Shown: in pieces, positions 1 to 10,679 of the stretch
Numbering within the stretch: position 1 is the stretch's first letter
How the letters are laid out: the number at the start of each line of letters is the position of its first letter
Source of the DNA: Berghia stephanieae
Lineage: Eukaryota; Mollusca; Gastropoda; Nudibranchia; Aeolidiidae
Direction of reading: 5' to 3'
DNA: 64,000 nucleotides
NCBI GenBank assembly: GCA_034508935.3
Contig: CM067453.1
Location: forward strand, 26,180,523-26,244,522
Made by a program: the position numbers and the translations under genes
Notes under the pieces: generated by a model
Told to the model about the DNA's origin: nothing
Databases searched by the model: none
Seen by the model: only the letters and a program-made list of their open reading frames with translations

Positions 1-180
1 ATGTTTGTTTCCGGGATTTTTTTGTTATATATTCCTTTTATTTAGGGGGGGGGGGGGGGGGGGGTTCGTTTTGTGTGTGTTGGGGGGGGGGGGGGAGATC
101 ATTTTTGTGTTATAATTGACTTTTGTTGTTTTGTTGGGTTTTTTTTTTCTATTTGATTACATTGTTCTCGATTTGTTTTA

Positions 181-267
<87 letters not shown>

Positions 268-300
268 AATAATAATGGTGGTGGTGGTGATGAAGATGAT
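1..300. repeat. Low-complexity block: G runs and GAT array
   Basis: G homopolymers lie near 45-64 and 80-96. They are followed by T-rich sequence and an almost pure GAT/ATG triplet array at about 180-267 that decays into AAT and GGT. Open frames here encode only poly-serine-like strings and are not genes. Confidence 0.9.
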
Positions 301-547
301 GATTTCATGGGCGTGGCTATATTGGTTGATTTGATGTCTGGCACCGCATCCATCTTTTAAAAATGGATAATATCATTAAAAAAACAAAAACAACAACAAC
401 TGAGAAATGGTATATACCACCTCTTACTTATTTGAGTAAGTCTTTTCTTTAATGTTTTTCTTTCTTTTGTATTTACAAATATAGCACGTTTTAAGTCATT
501 TTCTTCTGATTCTGGCACCACCTTATACTGTAAGAATGCCACGCCAC

Positions 548-598
<51 letters not shown>

Positions 599-607
599 CG
601 ACGACGA
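548..607. repeat. GAT triplet microsatellite
   Basis: About 17 GAT units ending in two ACG units. The stretch 301-547 and 608-870 around it shows no exon or repeat family that I recognise. Confidence 0.85.
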
Positions 608-869
608 AATAATGATAACATCAAACAACTGATTCCTAACCAATGTTCATATTCATTACAGATTATATTGTGTATACTTCTGACTTCTATGATCTCATGA
701 CAGTCAGTTATTCTATAGGACATGGACTTTAGACTGCAAGATGCCAATGGATCGTCTGGTTTTTTTTTCCCCCTATTGAGCGCTGGCTTTCAGGTCCATA
801 GGCTTATTTTGTCGATGTATACATATTGTGTTATGAAGGCCTGATACTGATAACCCAAATAGGATTCAA

Positions 870-1150
870 TAGTCGTAACGTCACTTCCTTCCTAATGACG
901 CTTGGTAACTTAGCAACACTGGCTCTAAACTATCGGAACACTGCCGGACGCCCGTATGAATATTTCTCCGGCGAGCATAAAGGGTATCCAGAGGAGAAAA
1001 AAAACACATACATTTGATCATGTTTTGACTTTTACACATTCTGATCACAAGGCATATGAAAAGTTCTATCCAGCATGAAAAATAAAAAGGAATGATTTTC
1101 TTTGTTTAGAACCAAGATGGCCGCCGTTGCCGGGAGGCGTGACATCAGAC
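870..1150. promoter_or_regulatory. Possible promoter with CRE/ETS-, RFX- and YY1-like motifs
   Basis: Three factor-site lookalikes cluster in a relatively GC-rich stretch of an AT-rich region. TAACGTCACTTCC at 876-888 combines CRE-like and ETS-like cores. GGTAACTTAGCAAC at 904-917 resembles an RFX X-box. CCAAGATGGCCGCC at 1112-1125 matches the YY1 consensus (AAnATGGCnGC). Such combinations are common at animal housekeeping promoters. No coding exon could be tied to it, and the orientation is unknown. Inference only. Confidence 0.3.
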
Positions 1151-1674
1151 TATTGAATCGTATTGTTATGTTATGGCTCATTGTTGTAATGGGAATACTC
1201 TCAAACAAACGTAAAATATTGTCTATTACAACAATGTTAAATCAGGCCCATAATTGCGTTCAGTTACCAGACCTGCACATAAGATTACCTCGGCTTTTGT
1301 CAATTTCATTTGCAATAAGAACATTATAATTTTTTCAAACACTAAATAGACACACGGATAAACAAATAAACGAAATAATAATTGAATCAATGAATGAATT
1401 AATTAATTAATAATTTAAACATAATAAAAAAGTAAATGTCATTTTATAAAATAATTAAAATTATAAAATACACAACGCACATAATATGAGCGCGATGATC
1501 TAATAATCTGAAAAGAAAGATGCAACTTATTCCACAGTCAAAATCTTTGCATCGAACTTAAAGAAGGATGTATACAACAAAGAAAAGGATATAAACGTCT
1601 ACAATTTATTTTTTTTAAAGAGAAGGATGTGTAAAAGTTAAATAACTTAAGGTGGGACGGATAGAACTTGAAGA
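1151..1674. other. Unassigned AT-rich spacer
   Basis: Very AT-rich between 1320 and 1480, with runs such as TTAATTAATTAATAATTT. No recognisable repeat, RNA or exon seen. Confidence 0.6.
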
Positions 1675-1892
1675 GGGACAGCGTGGCTCAGCGGTACAGT
1701 CTTGGATTCGTACCCGGAAGGTACCGAGTTCGATCACCCGCCGTTGCGCTGTGTGACCTTGAGCAAGTCACCACGCCCTAGCTCAATTTGCGGCGCTGCA
1801 CCGCGGCTAACGCCTGGGTCATTCCAGTCTTCCCTTGGAATAGACCCTAGAGAAAAACATTTCTTATGGGATGAATAAAGGGAAATTTATTT
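1675..1892 (+). mobile_element. tRNA-derived SINE with MIR-like CORE segment (copy 1)
   Basis: The head looks tRNA-derived: GCGTGGCTCAGCGGTA is an A-box-like stretch and GAGTTCGATC a B-box-like one. It is followed by TGTGTGACCTTGAGCAAGTC, which closely resembles the core of vertebrate MIR (CORE-SINE superfamily). The 3' part reads CGCCTGGGTCATTCCAGTC, then GAATAGACCCTAGAGAAAA, and ends at GATGAATAAAGGG. A near-identical copy lies at 3709-3925. Confidence 0.8.
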
Positions 1893-2470
1893 TTTATTTA
1901 ATTAAAATTTTTATGGATAATTCAAAATTTATGATTCAAGTGTTGAATAAGAGTTGAACTCAATTCCTATTGTCAATAGACTTTGACTTCGTAAGAGATT
2001 TCCGCGGAGCTTTTAATTTGAGAACGGAAAGATATTTTCACCATTTAATATATGTATTTCCCTCACTTATCGTAGAATTCTTTACCAATGTTAAGAACGG
2101 AAAATGGTTCATATAAAGTTTAAGAAATTGATTGCATTCAAAATAATGAGAGGAACCGCTGACTGGTATCGATGCAATGCAAGTACCCCCACCTCATTGT
2201 CATACTCGATAACCGGAAAGTTGACATCACACAATCCACGCGATAAGAATAACGGCCTCTGTTTTCGATGGGATTTGATGAAACAAATTTGATTTTTCCG
2301 ATAAAATCATCAAGACGTTTAATCAATCTCATAATGCACGCAAACCATCTCCATGTAAAAACCAGGCAAATTTTGGTGAAAATTGGCCCTGTGGTGGTTT
2401 CGCGGCCTTAGTTTTATAAAAAATCAAATTTGCCAAATATATAATAATATCAGATTACAGATCGACTAGA
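1893..2470. other. Unassigned spacer
   Basis: AT-rich sequence without a recognisable exon or repeat. It precedes the triplet array at 2483. Confidence 0.5.
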
Positions 2471-2478
2471 TGGATTAC

Positions 2479-2680
<202 letters not shown>

Positions 2681-2687
2681 CACCTAC

Positions 2688-3000
2688 CTGACGGGAGTTG
2701 GTAGAATCCCTCCATATCCATGTCGTCTCTATAGCGTCCGAAGATGGAACCTGTCACCGGCCCCCGTGCGTCCGTGTGACTGCGATGACGTCGAATCACC
2801 CGTCCTGCCTTGCTGCTCTTACTCGCGCTGCTACTGCCGCCCGCAGTTCCACCCGCCACACCGCTGCCGCCGCCGAAACCAGTCCCGCCCCCACCACCCA
2901 CGGCGCCGATACCGCCCGCGGATGTGGAGCTGGCGGACGGTTTAATCCCCGATTCGCCGCCTCGTCCACCGCCAGCGCTGCCCGTGGTGTCTTGCGGCAT
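2688..3000 (-). CDS. First coding exon of an unrecognised gene (Gly/Ser-rich N-terminus)
   Basis: On the - strand an ATG at 3000 opens a 104-codon exon with an optimal donor (TCAG|GTAGGT, first intron base 2687), ending in phase 1. Residues 1-65 are low-complexity Gly/Ser/Ala (for example GGIGAVGGGGGTGFGGGSG). Then comes a less biased segment, RVIRRHRSHTDARGPVTGSI, followed by FGRYRDDMDMEGFYQLPS, which looks like the start of a conserved region. The exon is much more GC- and CpG-rich than its surroundings, as first exons often are. I do not recognise the family. Downstream exons would lie below 2688 or outside the window, and none could be identified. The promoter should lie just above 3000. 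Confidence 0.6.
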
Positions 3001-3187
3001 AGGTGGTCAGTTGAATGTGGTTATTACAAACTTAGCTGAGTTTTTGGGGGTTTTTTTTCTTTCTTTTTGTTGTTCTGTAGATTCTGTAAAAGAAGAAAGG
3101 TAGACAGAAATTAATGAGTGTATGAGATAAAAGTAAGGGTGGTGGGCGGTGATGATGATGCACTTTCATCATCAAAGATATTTTTAT

Positions 3188-3487
3188 TTTGAAATTGAGC
3201 TTTTATATAGCGCAAAGACCACTAAACGTGCTCAAGGCGCTTTACAAGGGGTCCCTGGCCAACAGTAACACTTAACAGTATGACGGGACATTACGCCTGT
3301 TCGGCGATATTACAATTTTTTTTTCAGACAGAGACAATGCTGTTAACAACCAGGTATTCAGTTTACACCTGAGTACGGTGAGAGAATATAACTAAAGAGG
3401 AATCAACTATGCTCCGAGCGAGGCTCGAACCTAGGACCTTCTGATCCGAAAGCGAGTGTGGTACCACACGACCATATAGCCGCACAA
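3188..3487 (-). mobile_element. SINE-T, full-length, antisense copy
   Basis: Read on the - strand it starts with a tRNA-like head (GCGGCTATATGGTCGTGTGG, B-box-like GGTTCGAGCC). The body has AGTACCTGG...TTAACA and CAGGCGTAATGTC. The tail is AAGCGCCTTGAGCACGTTTA followed by GCGCTATATAAAAGCTCAA. The + strand shows it in reverse, starting at GAGCTTTTATATAGCGC. Confidence 0.8.
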
Positions 3488-3708
3488 ACAGAGATATCAC
3501 CGTAGAGGAAGGAAGAAAAAGTATTCTTCCTTCCACTTTCAGTGAAGGCCACAGCCATGGCCAGAGAAAAACCAAGCATTCTGGACAATCACAGAAAATC
3601 CGCATTAAAGGGATTTACACTTGTGGGGGTGTGGAGCGATGGAGGAGTTGGATCAGATCAAATCAATTCGACTACAAGGTGGAGATTTGAAAGATAAAAT
3701 AGGAACAT

Positions 3709-3925
3709 GGGACAGCGTGGCTCAGTGGCATGGTCTTTGCTTCGTACCCAAAAGGTACCGAGTTCAACTAACCCGTCGCGCTGTGTGGCCTTGAGCAAGT
3801 CACCTAGCCTCAGCTCACTTTGTGGCGCTGCACTGCGGCTGACGCCTGGGTTATTCCAGTCTTCCCTTGGAATAGACCCTAAAGAAAAATTTCCCCTTAG
3901 GGATGAATAAAGGGAGTTTATTATT
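3709..3925 (+). mobile_element. tRNA-derived CORE-type SINE (copy 2)
   Basis: Same layout as 1675-1892: GGGACAGCGTGGCTCAGTGG head, TGTGTGGCCTTGAGCAAGTC core, GCGGCTGACGCCTGGGTTAT, GAATAGACCCTAAAGAAAAA, and GATGAATAAAGGG followed by a short TTA repeat. The two copies differ by scattered substitutions, so they are separate insertions. Confidence 0.8.
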
Positions 3926-3979
3926 ATTAAAGAGGTGAATAAAATTGAGTGAGTGAGTGAATGTTTGAAAAAGAGAATG

Positions 3980-4287
3980 TGTGGCTGTGTGGTCTAGTGG
4001 TATGACACTCGCTTTCGGATCGGGAGGTCCTGGGTTCGAGCCTCGAAGGACGCATAGTTGAGTCCTTGGAAAAGGCTCTTTACTCACATTCTCTCACCAT
4101 ACTCAGCTGTAAAATGAGTACCTGGCCGTTAAATGCGTTGTCTTTGTCGGGAAAAAAAAATTGTAATATCGCCTAACAGGCGTTATGTCTCGTTCTATAT
4201 ATTACGTGTTGCTGTTGGTCAGAGACCCTTTGGAAAGCGCTTTGAGCACGTTTAGTGAATATTGCGCTATATAAAAGCTCAAGTTTA
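3980..4287 (+). mobile_element. SINE-T, full-length, sense copy
   Basis: tRNA-like head with GTGGTCTAGTGGTATGACAC and CTGGGTTCGAGCC, then GTAAAATGAGTACCTGGCCG, GTAATATCGCCTAACAGGCG and GTTGCTGTTGGTCAG, and the tail AAAGCGCTTTGAGCACGTTT with GCGCTATATAAAAGCTCAAG. It sits just downstream of a CORE-type SINE. Confidence 0.85.
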
Positions 4288-4434
4288 ATATCAGACCTGT
4301 CTCCTAATAATTTTTTTAAAATCGTAGTTTTCAAAGGGAAAAAATAAGTTCTTTATACCGCTATGTATAAATGACCAATTTTCTCCAGCAAAACATTGAA
4401 ATTTGCTCCAAAAAGTTATTGATTAATGTATAGA

Positions 4435-4640
4435 TAAAATGAAGTTGACGTCACTCGGGTCTTTGCCATCGACGTTTATGAGTAATTCTCACTAAACTGT
4501 ATTAACCAGTTTTGTGTGTTGGTCCATGTATACCTCCGGATGGCAATGTTGTGAGCTTCTTAGCCAAGTGCATACTATCTATACATTGTGTGTTTCTGAA
4601 AGTCCCTTCAAAGTGTGTGCAGTTGATGTCAAATAATAAT
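4435..4640. repeat. Dispersed repeat R3, copy 1
   Basis: TTGACGTCACTCGGGTCTTT through GAGTAATTCTCACTAAA, GTGTTGGTCCATGTATAC, CCGGATGGCAATGTTGTGAG and AAGTGCATA to an AATAATAAT end. The same word order recurs at 6600-6795 and 47440-47665. Element class unknown. Confidence 0.55.
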
Positions 4641-4876
4641 AATATTTTAGGGAGGGGGTTGACCGAAGTATTATTATTATGTCGACTCCAATATGTTGAG
4701 GTCAATGGCCTAGGTAATATTATATTATGTTAGTTCCAATCGGTGGTATTATTGAGTACAGGCGGCTTCTTTCCCTTTTTAATTTTAGCCCTGTGTATTT
4801 GTGCGCGCGTTTGTGTGTGTGTATGTGTGTGTGCACCGGCTCTTGCGCTTGTTTAATTAGGTGTGTGGTGTGTGTT

Positions 4877-4893
4877 GGGGGGGGGGGGGGGGT
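4877..4893. repeat. G homopolymer
   Basis: Uninterrupted G run after a TG-rich stretch (4800-4876). The interval 4640-5230 otherwise holds no exon or repeat that I recognise. Confidence 0.85.
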
Positions 4894-5239
4894 TAAATGA
4901 CAAGGTTAAATCCATCCATTCAATTTCAATGCTTTACTCTGAGACTGCCAAGGCCTGTGTCCTCTATTATTATTTGACCCCCTTTTTTAGTCTTTAAACG
5001 ATCTGCACATTTTTACACATTTATTTATATTGTATCATTTGAGTACTTTTGGATTGTCTATTACATTTTCTGTTGCAAAGCATGTCATAGTCAATAACAG
5101 TAAGTTGATTCCGCTTTTTTATCTCAAATTCCGCTTTTTTATGTATTTTGATTCCTCTTTGGGGCTATTGCGACCAAGCAACATCAGCGGAAAGCGCAAC
5201 ATGAAGGGTCATACTTCTTCTAGATGGGATTGTTTTGTT

Positions 5240-5345
5240 CACAAAAATTTTTGCTTATTTGGTTGCACCCCGGTTAAGTTGATTTTCGGTTAAGTCGATT
5301 TTATTTTCAGTTCCCTTGGGCATCGTCTTATCCGGAGTCGACTGT
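5240..5345 (-). mobile_element. Terminal fragment of a pogo/Tigger-like DNA transposon
   Basis: The right edge reads ATCCGGAGTCGACTGTA. On the - strand this is TA|CAGTCGACTCCGGAT, the kind of terminus seen in Tigger/pogo elements that insert at TA. Inward are repeated GGTTAAGTYGATTTT words typical of such subterminal regions. The matching left end was not located. Confidence 0.4.
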
Positions 5346-5812
5346 AATTGGCACCAAAGTGATAGTTTTATCATTTTCTACTGAATTATTAAAGATGCTC
5401 TTGTTGCTCTGCAGTTAGAGCAAAAATTCGTAATTCGTAATATAGGAGGCAGTTCACTGTGTTGGACACAACTGGGGGATAAAACCTTTGTCAAAGGCAC
5501 TACACCCTATAAGAAGATACACACCTGGAGTTTAATTGCTTCTATTGTTAGCTGAAGAAGGGTTTTGAGTCTTTAACTTGTACATTCCATGTTCAGTAAT
5601 TTGTTTTGATTTGGATTTTTAGTTTAATATGGGGATTTTTTTTTTTCATTCTTTTTGTCGTTTTAGTTTTGATTTGTTTGGGTTTTGGTTTTGTTTCGAA
5701 GCAGTAATATATTTTTTTCTGATCTGCAGCAGTCACTGTGCTTTCACCAAAATATTCCTGACCGTAACCGTAAAAGGTGATTAAGCCTCTTCAATTTCAG
5801 TTTAACCAGTTT

Positions 5813-6108
<296 letters not shown>

Positions 6109-6599
6109 TCATTTGATGACCACAGCCATAAAATTGATCCTGGTCGCTTTTGAAATGGAACAGCAACAATTGCCAACCAGCCCCTGGAATGGATACTTGT
6201 CTATTCGCAGTGAACGTTTTGGTAGCAAACAAAGAGAAGAGTTTTTTTTTGCTGTTTTTCTTTGTTTATTTTATGTGTGCGTGTGTGTGTGTGTTGTTGT
6301 TGTTTTGGGGGGGGGGGGGGGGAGGTTCATTTTGTGCTATCTTTGGCTTTTGTTGTTGTATTGTTTTGGTTTTTTTCGGGAGGAGGTGTTTTGTATTCTT
6401 TTATTTTAATTTTTTAACGGCATTGTTTTCGTTATGTTTTAGACACTCTTGGGGGACCGGTGCTAGATTCCAAAACTGAAGAAAAGAAAAACTATAAAGT
6501 AATTAAATATTTCAAGGACAGAAGTTTGATAGTAAAAAGGGCATATTGCAAAAAATGTTCAACCCACATGCACGTTCTGTAATGTATAAGTTAAGTTCA

Positions 6600-6786
6600 A
6601 ATAACATGAATTAATTTGACGTCACTCAGCTCTTATTGTTTTTAGATCGCCAGTTGGGTGATGAGTTTGCACCAAATTCCCTCAATGAAAATAATAAACA
6701 TTAAAGGTTACTCAAAGTAATGTGCAATAGTACAATTGATCTGGTTGGAAAATATGGAGCGTATTTTACCTAAATGCATAGTATCA

Positions 6787-6846
<60 letters not shown>
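6600..6846. repeat. Dispersed repeat R3, copy 2, ending in an AAT microsatellite
   Basis: TTTGACGTCACTCAGCTCTT, GATGAGTTTGCACCAAATTC, AATAATAAACATT and AAATGCATAGTATCAATAT run into about 18 AAT units at 6792-6846. Same order as the copies at 4435 and 47440. Confidence 0.55.
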
Positions 6847-6899
6847 TTAATAATAATAATAATAATAGTAGTAGTAGAAGTAATAATGATAATAATATG

Positions 6900-8900
6900 T
6901 CTTTATTGTCCTCAAAATAGTGGCAATTTGTCATTTGGTTACCAGCGGCGTGGCGTATTGACGGCATATGGTGGTGCCGTGATTAGAAGAAGAAAAACAA
7001 TTCTAAAACAGTGAACACGATTAAGAGGAGAGAGCACATGTTAAAAACTCTCTTTTTTGGAAGGGTGGGGGGAGGGTCGATGGTTTCTACGAGTGGACAA
7101 AACTCACAAAAACAAATAATTAATGAAAACAACAAGCCACAACACTGAGATACAAGTCCCGTGTGAAAAGGTCTTTGTAATTATTCTTTGTCCACCATTT
7201 AAAGGATTGGATTTGGTAGATAATGCAATCAATATGTGATAAATGTAAATCAAAAGAGAAAAGATACCTATGACAGAAATTACTTACTTTTAGTACTTGT
7301 AAAGAAAATCTGCAAATCTTTTTATAATTTGTTTATTGAAATCTGGAATGGCATCTATTTCAGCTTTGTGAATTGACAGAATCATTAACGAATTTTACCG
7401 CTCCTTCAAAGTATATCTCAAATAATGGAAATCAGTGGAATACGATTAATGATTGCACAAATAAAAGGTAGATTCAGATCTTAAAGCATCACAAAGAAAA
7501 AATCACTCCACTTAAGTACTTAAGAAATAAAAAAAAACACACCAAAGTATAACTGTTGACAATCTTCGCTTTCTTTCTCTGACTGACACAAATACACACA
7601 CACAAACACACACATATACACACACACACCCACAAATAAAAACTCATACACACGTAACCATCAACTCGGCACTGCAAGCAAGAAAAATGTTGGTAAATTC
7701 GTCCACAATGCTTCGTTGCAAAGAATTACTTTATTCAATAATCGTGAATAAGAGGTGGGGGGGGGGGGGGATTTTGATATATCATATTTTTAAGTTTTAT
7801 GTTGTTTTTCTTTGCTACTTACAAATAAACTTGACAATGATCAGTGTTTTTGACAGTTAATGTAATATTTTGGATGGCCGAAGTTACCCTTATTATGACG
7901 TAAATGGTGCAACATTGGCGCATCCCTCCAGTCCAACGGTGGAGCTCTCAGATCCTGGCACAAGTCGAGGGGTTTTCCGCTATTTGAGGATAGTATAATT
8001 CGACCCAGTTTCTCGCTCAATCAGCTGTAGCGATACTAATGGATAAAGCATTAACTGGAGCTTGGATTGCTTTGCACCACGCTGTTGATTCCGTAATTCG
8101 CGCAGTGATGTCACCAACACACGAGTCGGCGCAGTGCGTGATTCGGATCTTTAATAGAGTGGAGACTAAAAAGGCAGTATGTTGTTGGCGAGTTGGCGAA
8201 AGACAGTGGAGTTAAAATTTCTGTTTTATTTTTAATTAAATCATGATGTTAATGATTTTTAAAAGATTGGTGTGGTGCCTGGCACCATTCGATCCAATGG
8301 CCCACGCCACTGTTGGTTACACATATATAACAATACAATATTATAAAAAACATACATAACATAATATATTGACATATATATAAACACTCACACATATGCA
8401 CACTAGTAAAATTGTAGTCATCGTCACCATCATTGTCATCACATAAACTGTTTGTGTAATATTAGTAATATTATATTAGTAATATTAAACAACCATAGTC
8501 GATACCAACAGGGGCGAGTGTAGCATAGCAAACACGAGAAGTGGGAATTAATCGGAAATATAGCGTATCAGCCAATTCGCGTGATTAACATATCTATATC
8601 CATTGCCGCAGCACAGGAAAAGTTCACGAAATGAAAAATTACTTCTTTTTCACGACTCATGGGAGCGATGTGTAGTGAGTAGTGTTGTAAGAGTAGTTTT
8701 GTTGCATGTTCTCAAACAACATGGATGTTGATTCTCTCATTTCTGCCATATTTGTGAGGCCATGCATATGGGACAAGAGGGGGGAAAATCATGAAAACCG
8801 AAATTTTGTTGATAAAGCGTGGTAAGGCATCAGGAACGAATTGAAAGTTGATGGCAATATTTTATGCAATTTCAAACGTTCTCTCTTTATCTCTCTCTGA
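6900..8900. other. Spacer with simple repeats only
   Basis: Contains CA-rich sequence at 7585-7635, a G run at 7756-7771 and AT-rich sequence. A somewhat GC-richer island at 7870-8180 has TGACGTAA and TGATGTCACC. No exon, SINE or LINE recognised. Confidence 0.5.
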
Positions 8901-9114
8901 CTATCGACATACCTGTCCATATATCCTGGACAATAAACAAACATTTAAAACAGAAACGTCCTTATGGTTTGTTTTTAAGACGATGAGGGAGATACTCAAT
9001 TTTCCTTTTTATGATTTTTTGGTAAATCAACAGATGTTTAGAGAAACATAAATTGATAAAATATTTTGTGTTGGCTTTGCACCATTGCTTGGTCTACCAT
9101 CTTGACTCCATGTA

Positions 9115-9355
9115 GACGCATTTTACAATTCAGCCTGTGAGTTTAGCAAATGTACTAATCAATTTGTCCGCAATATCCCACTTTGAAGTCAAATTCCGAA
9201 TGCTTTCTCAACAGTTTTTCTACTTCTGAACAAACGTTTATTTGAACATTTCTCCTCTAGAGACAAAATTTGCCTCCCATGGCTTGAGAGGAAAATCCGT
9301 TAAGGGATAAACATCATCTACTACAAACACAAAAGGTGCCATGATATTTGATTTG
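9115..9355 (-). pseudogene. Relic of a PIF/Harbinger-like transposase C-terminus
   Basis: On the - strand, from about 9353, the translation reads APFVFVVDDVYPLTDFPLKP. This resembles the PIF/Harbinger DDE segment (GDDAFPL...LMKPY). After a stop and a frame change, SRKTVEKAFGIL and TSKWDI resemble the following ARRTVENAFGILASRWRI block. At least two breaks within 70 codons, so it is dead. Assigned from the motif pair only; no termini were found. Confidence 0.45.
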
Positions 9356-9754
9356 ACTCTGGTGGTGTTGTTGGCTCTGATTCCTCCATCTCATCACTCT
9401 GTTTACAAGAACCTCCCCCATCAATCATTATATTTCAGTCACTTGTAATCATGTTTGATATGTAAATCCACCCGGGCCAGGTAACCCATTACATCCGGGC
9501 GCGATTTTATCTCATGAGTAGCAGCTTCAATTGGTGTCACACTACTATGTTATGATAATCTATCCAGACCGCAAACTCATCGCCACAAATCGTGCAAACA
9601 CACCCGGAAGCTTCATCATCCTCTGGTCAACACAAAGCTGAATACTTAGAAAAGGTTCTATCAACAAGTAACAGTGCTGGTATCTGTCATTAAAAATTCT
9701 AGCACCTCACAGGCAATGGTGTCGTGTTTCATCCTACTCAATATTCTGTCTTAT

Positions 9755-9786
9755 ATAGAGGTTTTCGTTTTAACAGGCTCGACTGT
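9755..9786 (-). mobile_element. Pogo-like terminal motif
   Basis: The right edge AACAGGCTCGACTGTA reads on the - strand as TA|CAGTCGAGCCTGTT, similar to the Tigger-type ends at 5345 and 16020. Its body was not resolved. Confidence 0.3.
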
Positions 9787-9799
9787 ATTTCCATGCCAA

Positions 9800-10379
9800 A
9801 AATGAGACTGTTACAATATGTATTACCAGACTTATAAATAAGCACACGTTAAAAAGTCAAAGTCAAAAGTATTGTTTACAGTTTCAGTTTCTAGTCAGCA
9901 GACTTCCTCCTCCCCCTCATAACAAATAAAGTCAACCCTTAACTTAAAACTTTTAACAGTCGATACAATAGGGAGGATAAACCTTAACATCGGCTGTTGC
10001 TTTTATGTTTACAATGGCAGTGGACTCTAGTATTAATGACATTGTAGTCTATGTTATGTTGGATCTGTTTTGCTCTCCTCCACTGCTGGTGACGATGGTT
10101 TCGTCCCATACTACAATCACTTCCACTTACACATCGCTCAGCTATCTAATTTGTTGGGGGGCACCATTAAATAGGGAATTCACAAATTAATAACTCACCT
10201 TTCGAAATGTATCGAATCAGCTCTAGCTTTACATTAGCATTAGCTGGAACGTGGATTGAAAAAGGACTTGAACAATACTTATACAGAGCGAAATATTCCT
10301 CGCTCAAAGAGAGAAGAGGAAAAAAAATAAATTAGGGGGTTGGGGCTGGAAAATAATGTACAGCTCTTATGTGACAGTT
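9800..10379. other. Spacer upstream of COA3
   Basis: No exon or known repeat seen. It ends in the presumptive promoter/5' UTR of the COA3-like gene. CTTCCGG at about 10409 is an ETS/GABP-like core, which is common in promoters of mitochondrial protein genes. Confidence 0.4.
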
Positions 10380-10504
10380 CACTTCAGCAGTTTTTACATA
10401 TTGTATTGCTTCCGGTTGTCACTTCAACCAAAAACATTTCGTGACTTTTATAACAGTTCTCAGTTCATCACAGCGGACGAATTTGCAGGCTTACAACTTA
10501 CATC

Positions 10505-10679
10505 ATGTCTGACAAAAGTCGTTTACCAAAAGTTGATGAAAATGTTCAGTCAGCAACGGAAAAATACTTCATCAGGAAAGCTGAAGCTTTACGTTACAAA
10601 GAAGGAAGGAAGGTTGCCTTGCTGAGAAATAAAAACACTATTATGGGCCTCGGACTTTTTGGAGCCGTTCTCACAATTT
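10505..10679 (+). CDS. COA3: COA3-like cytochrome c oxidase assembly factor, exon 1
   Basis: The ATG at 10505 follows TACATC and opens 58 codons plus one base, then the donor TTT|GTATCC. The encoded part is a short basic matrix-side N-terminus (MSDKSRLPKVDENVQSATEK), then RYKEGRKVALLRNKNTIMGL and GLFGAVLTI, the first part of the single membrane span. Vertebrate COA3/CCDC56 has PRRRTRNIVTGLG...LVLAIYGYTFY at this position. COA3 is a small inner-membrane protein that stabilises newly made COX1 during complex IV assembly. The N-terminus is shorter than in vertebrates (about 80 versus 106 residues in total). Confidence 0.85.

Noticed and set aside
3980-4060. tRNA gene candidates at the SINE-T, SINE-L and CORE-type SINE heads
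   Set aside because: The A- and B-box-like words are present but the cloverleaf is imperfect and each is fused to the same repeat body in many copies, so they are SINE heads.
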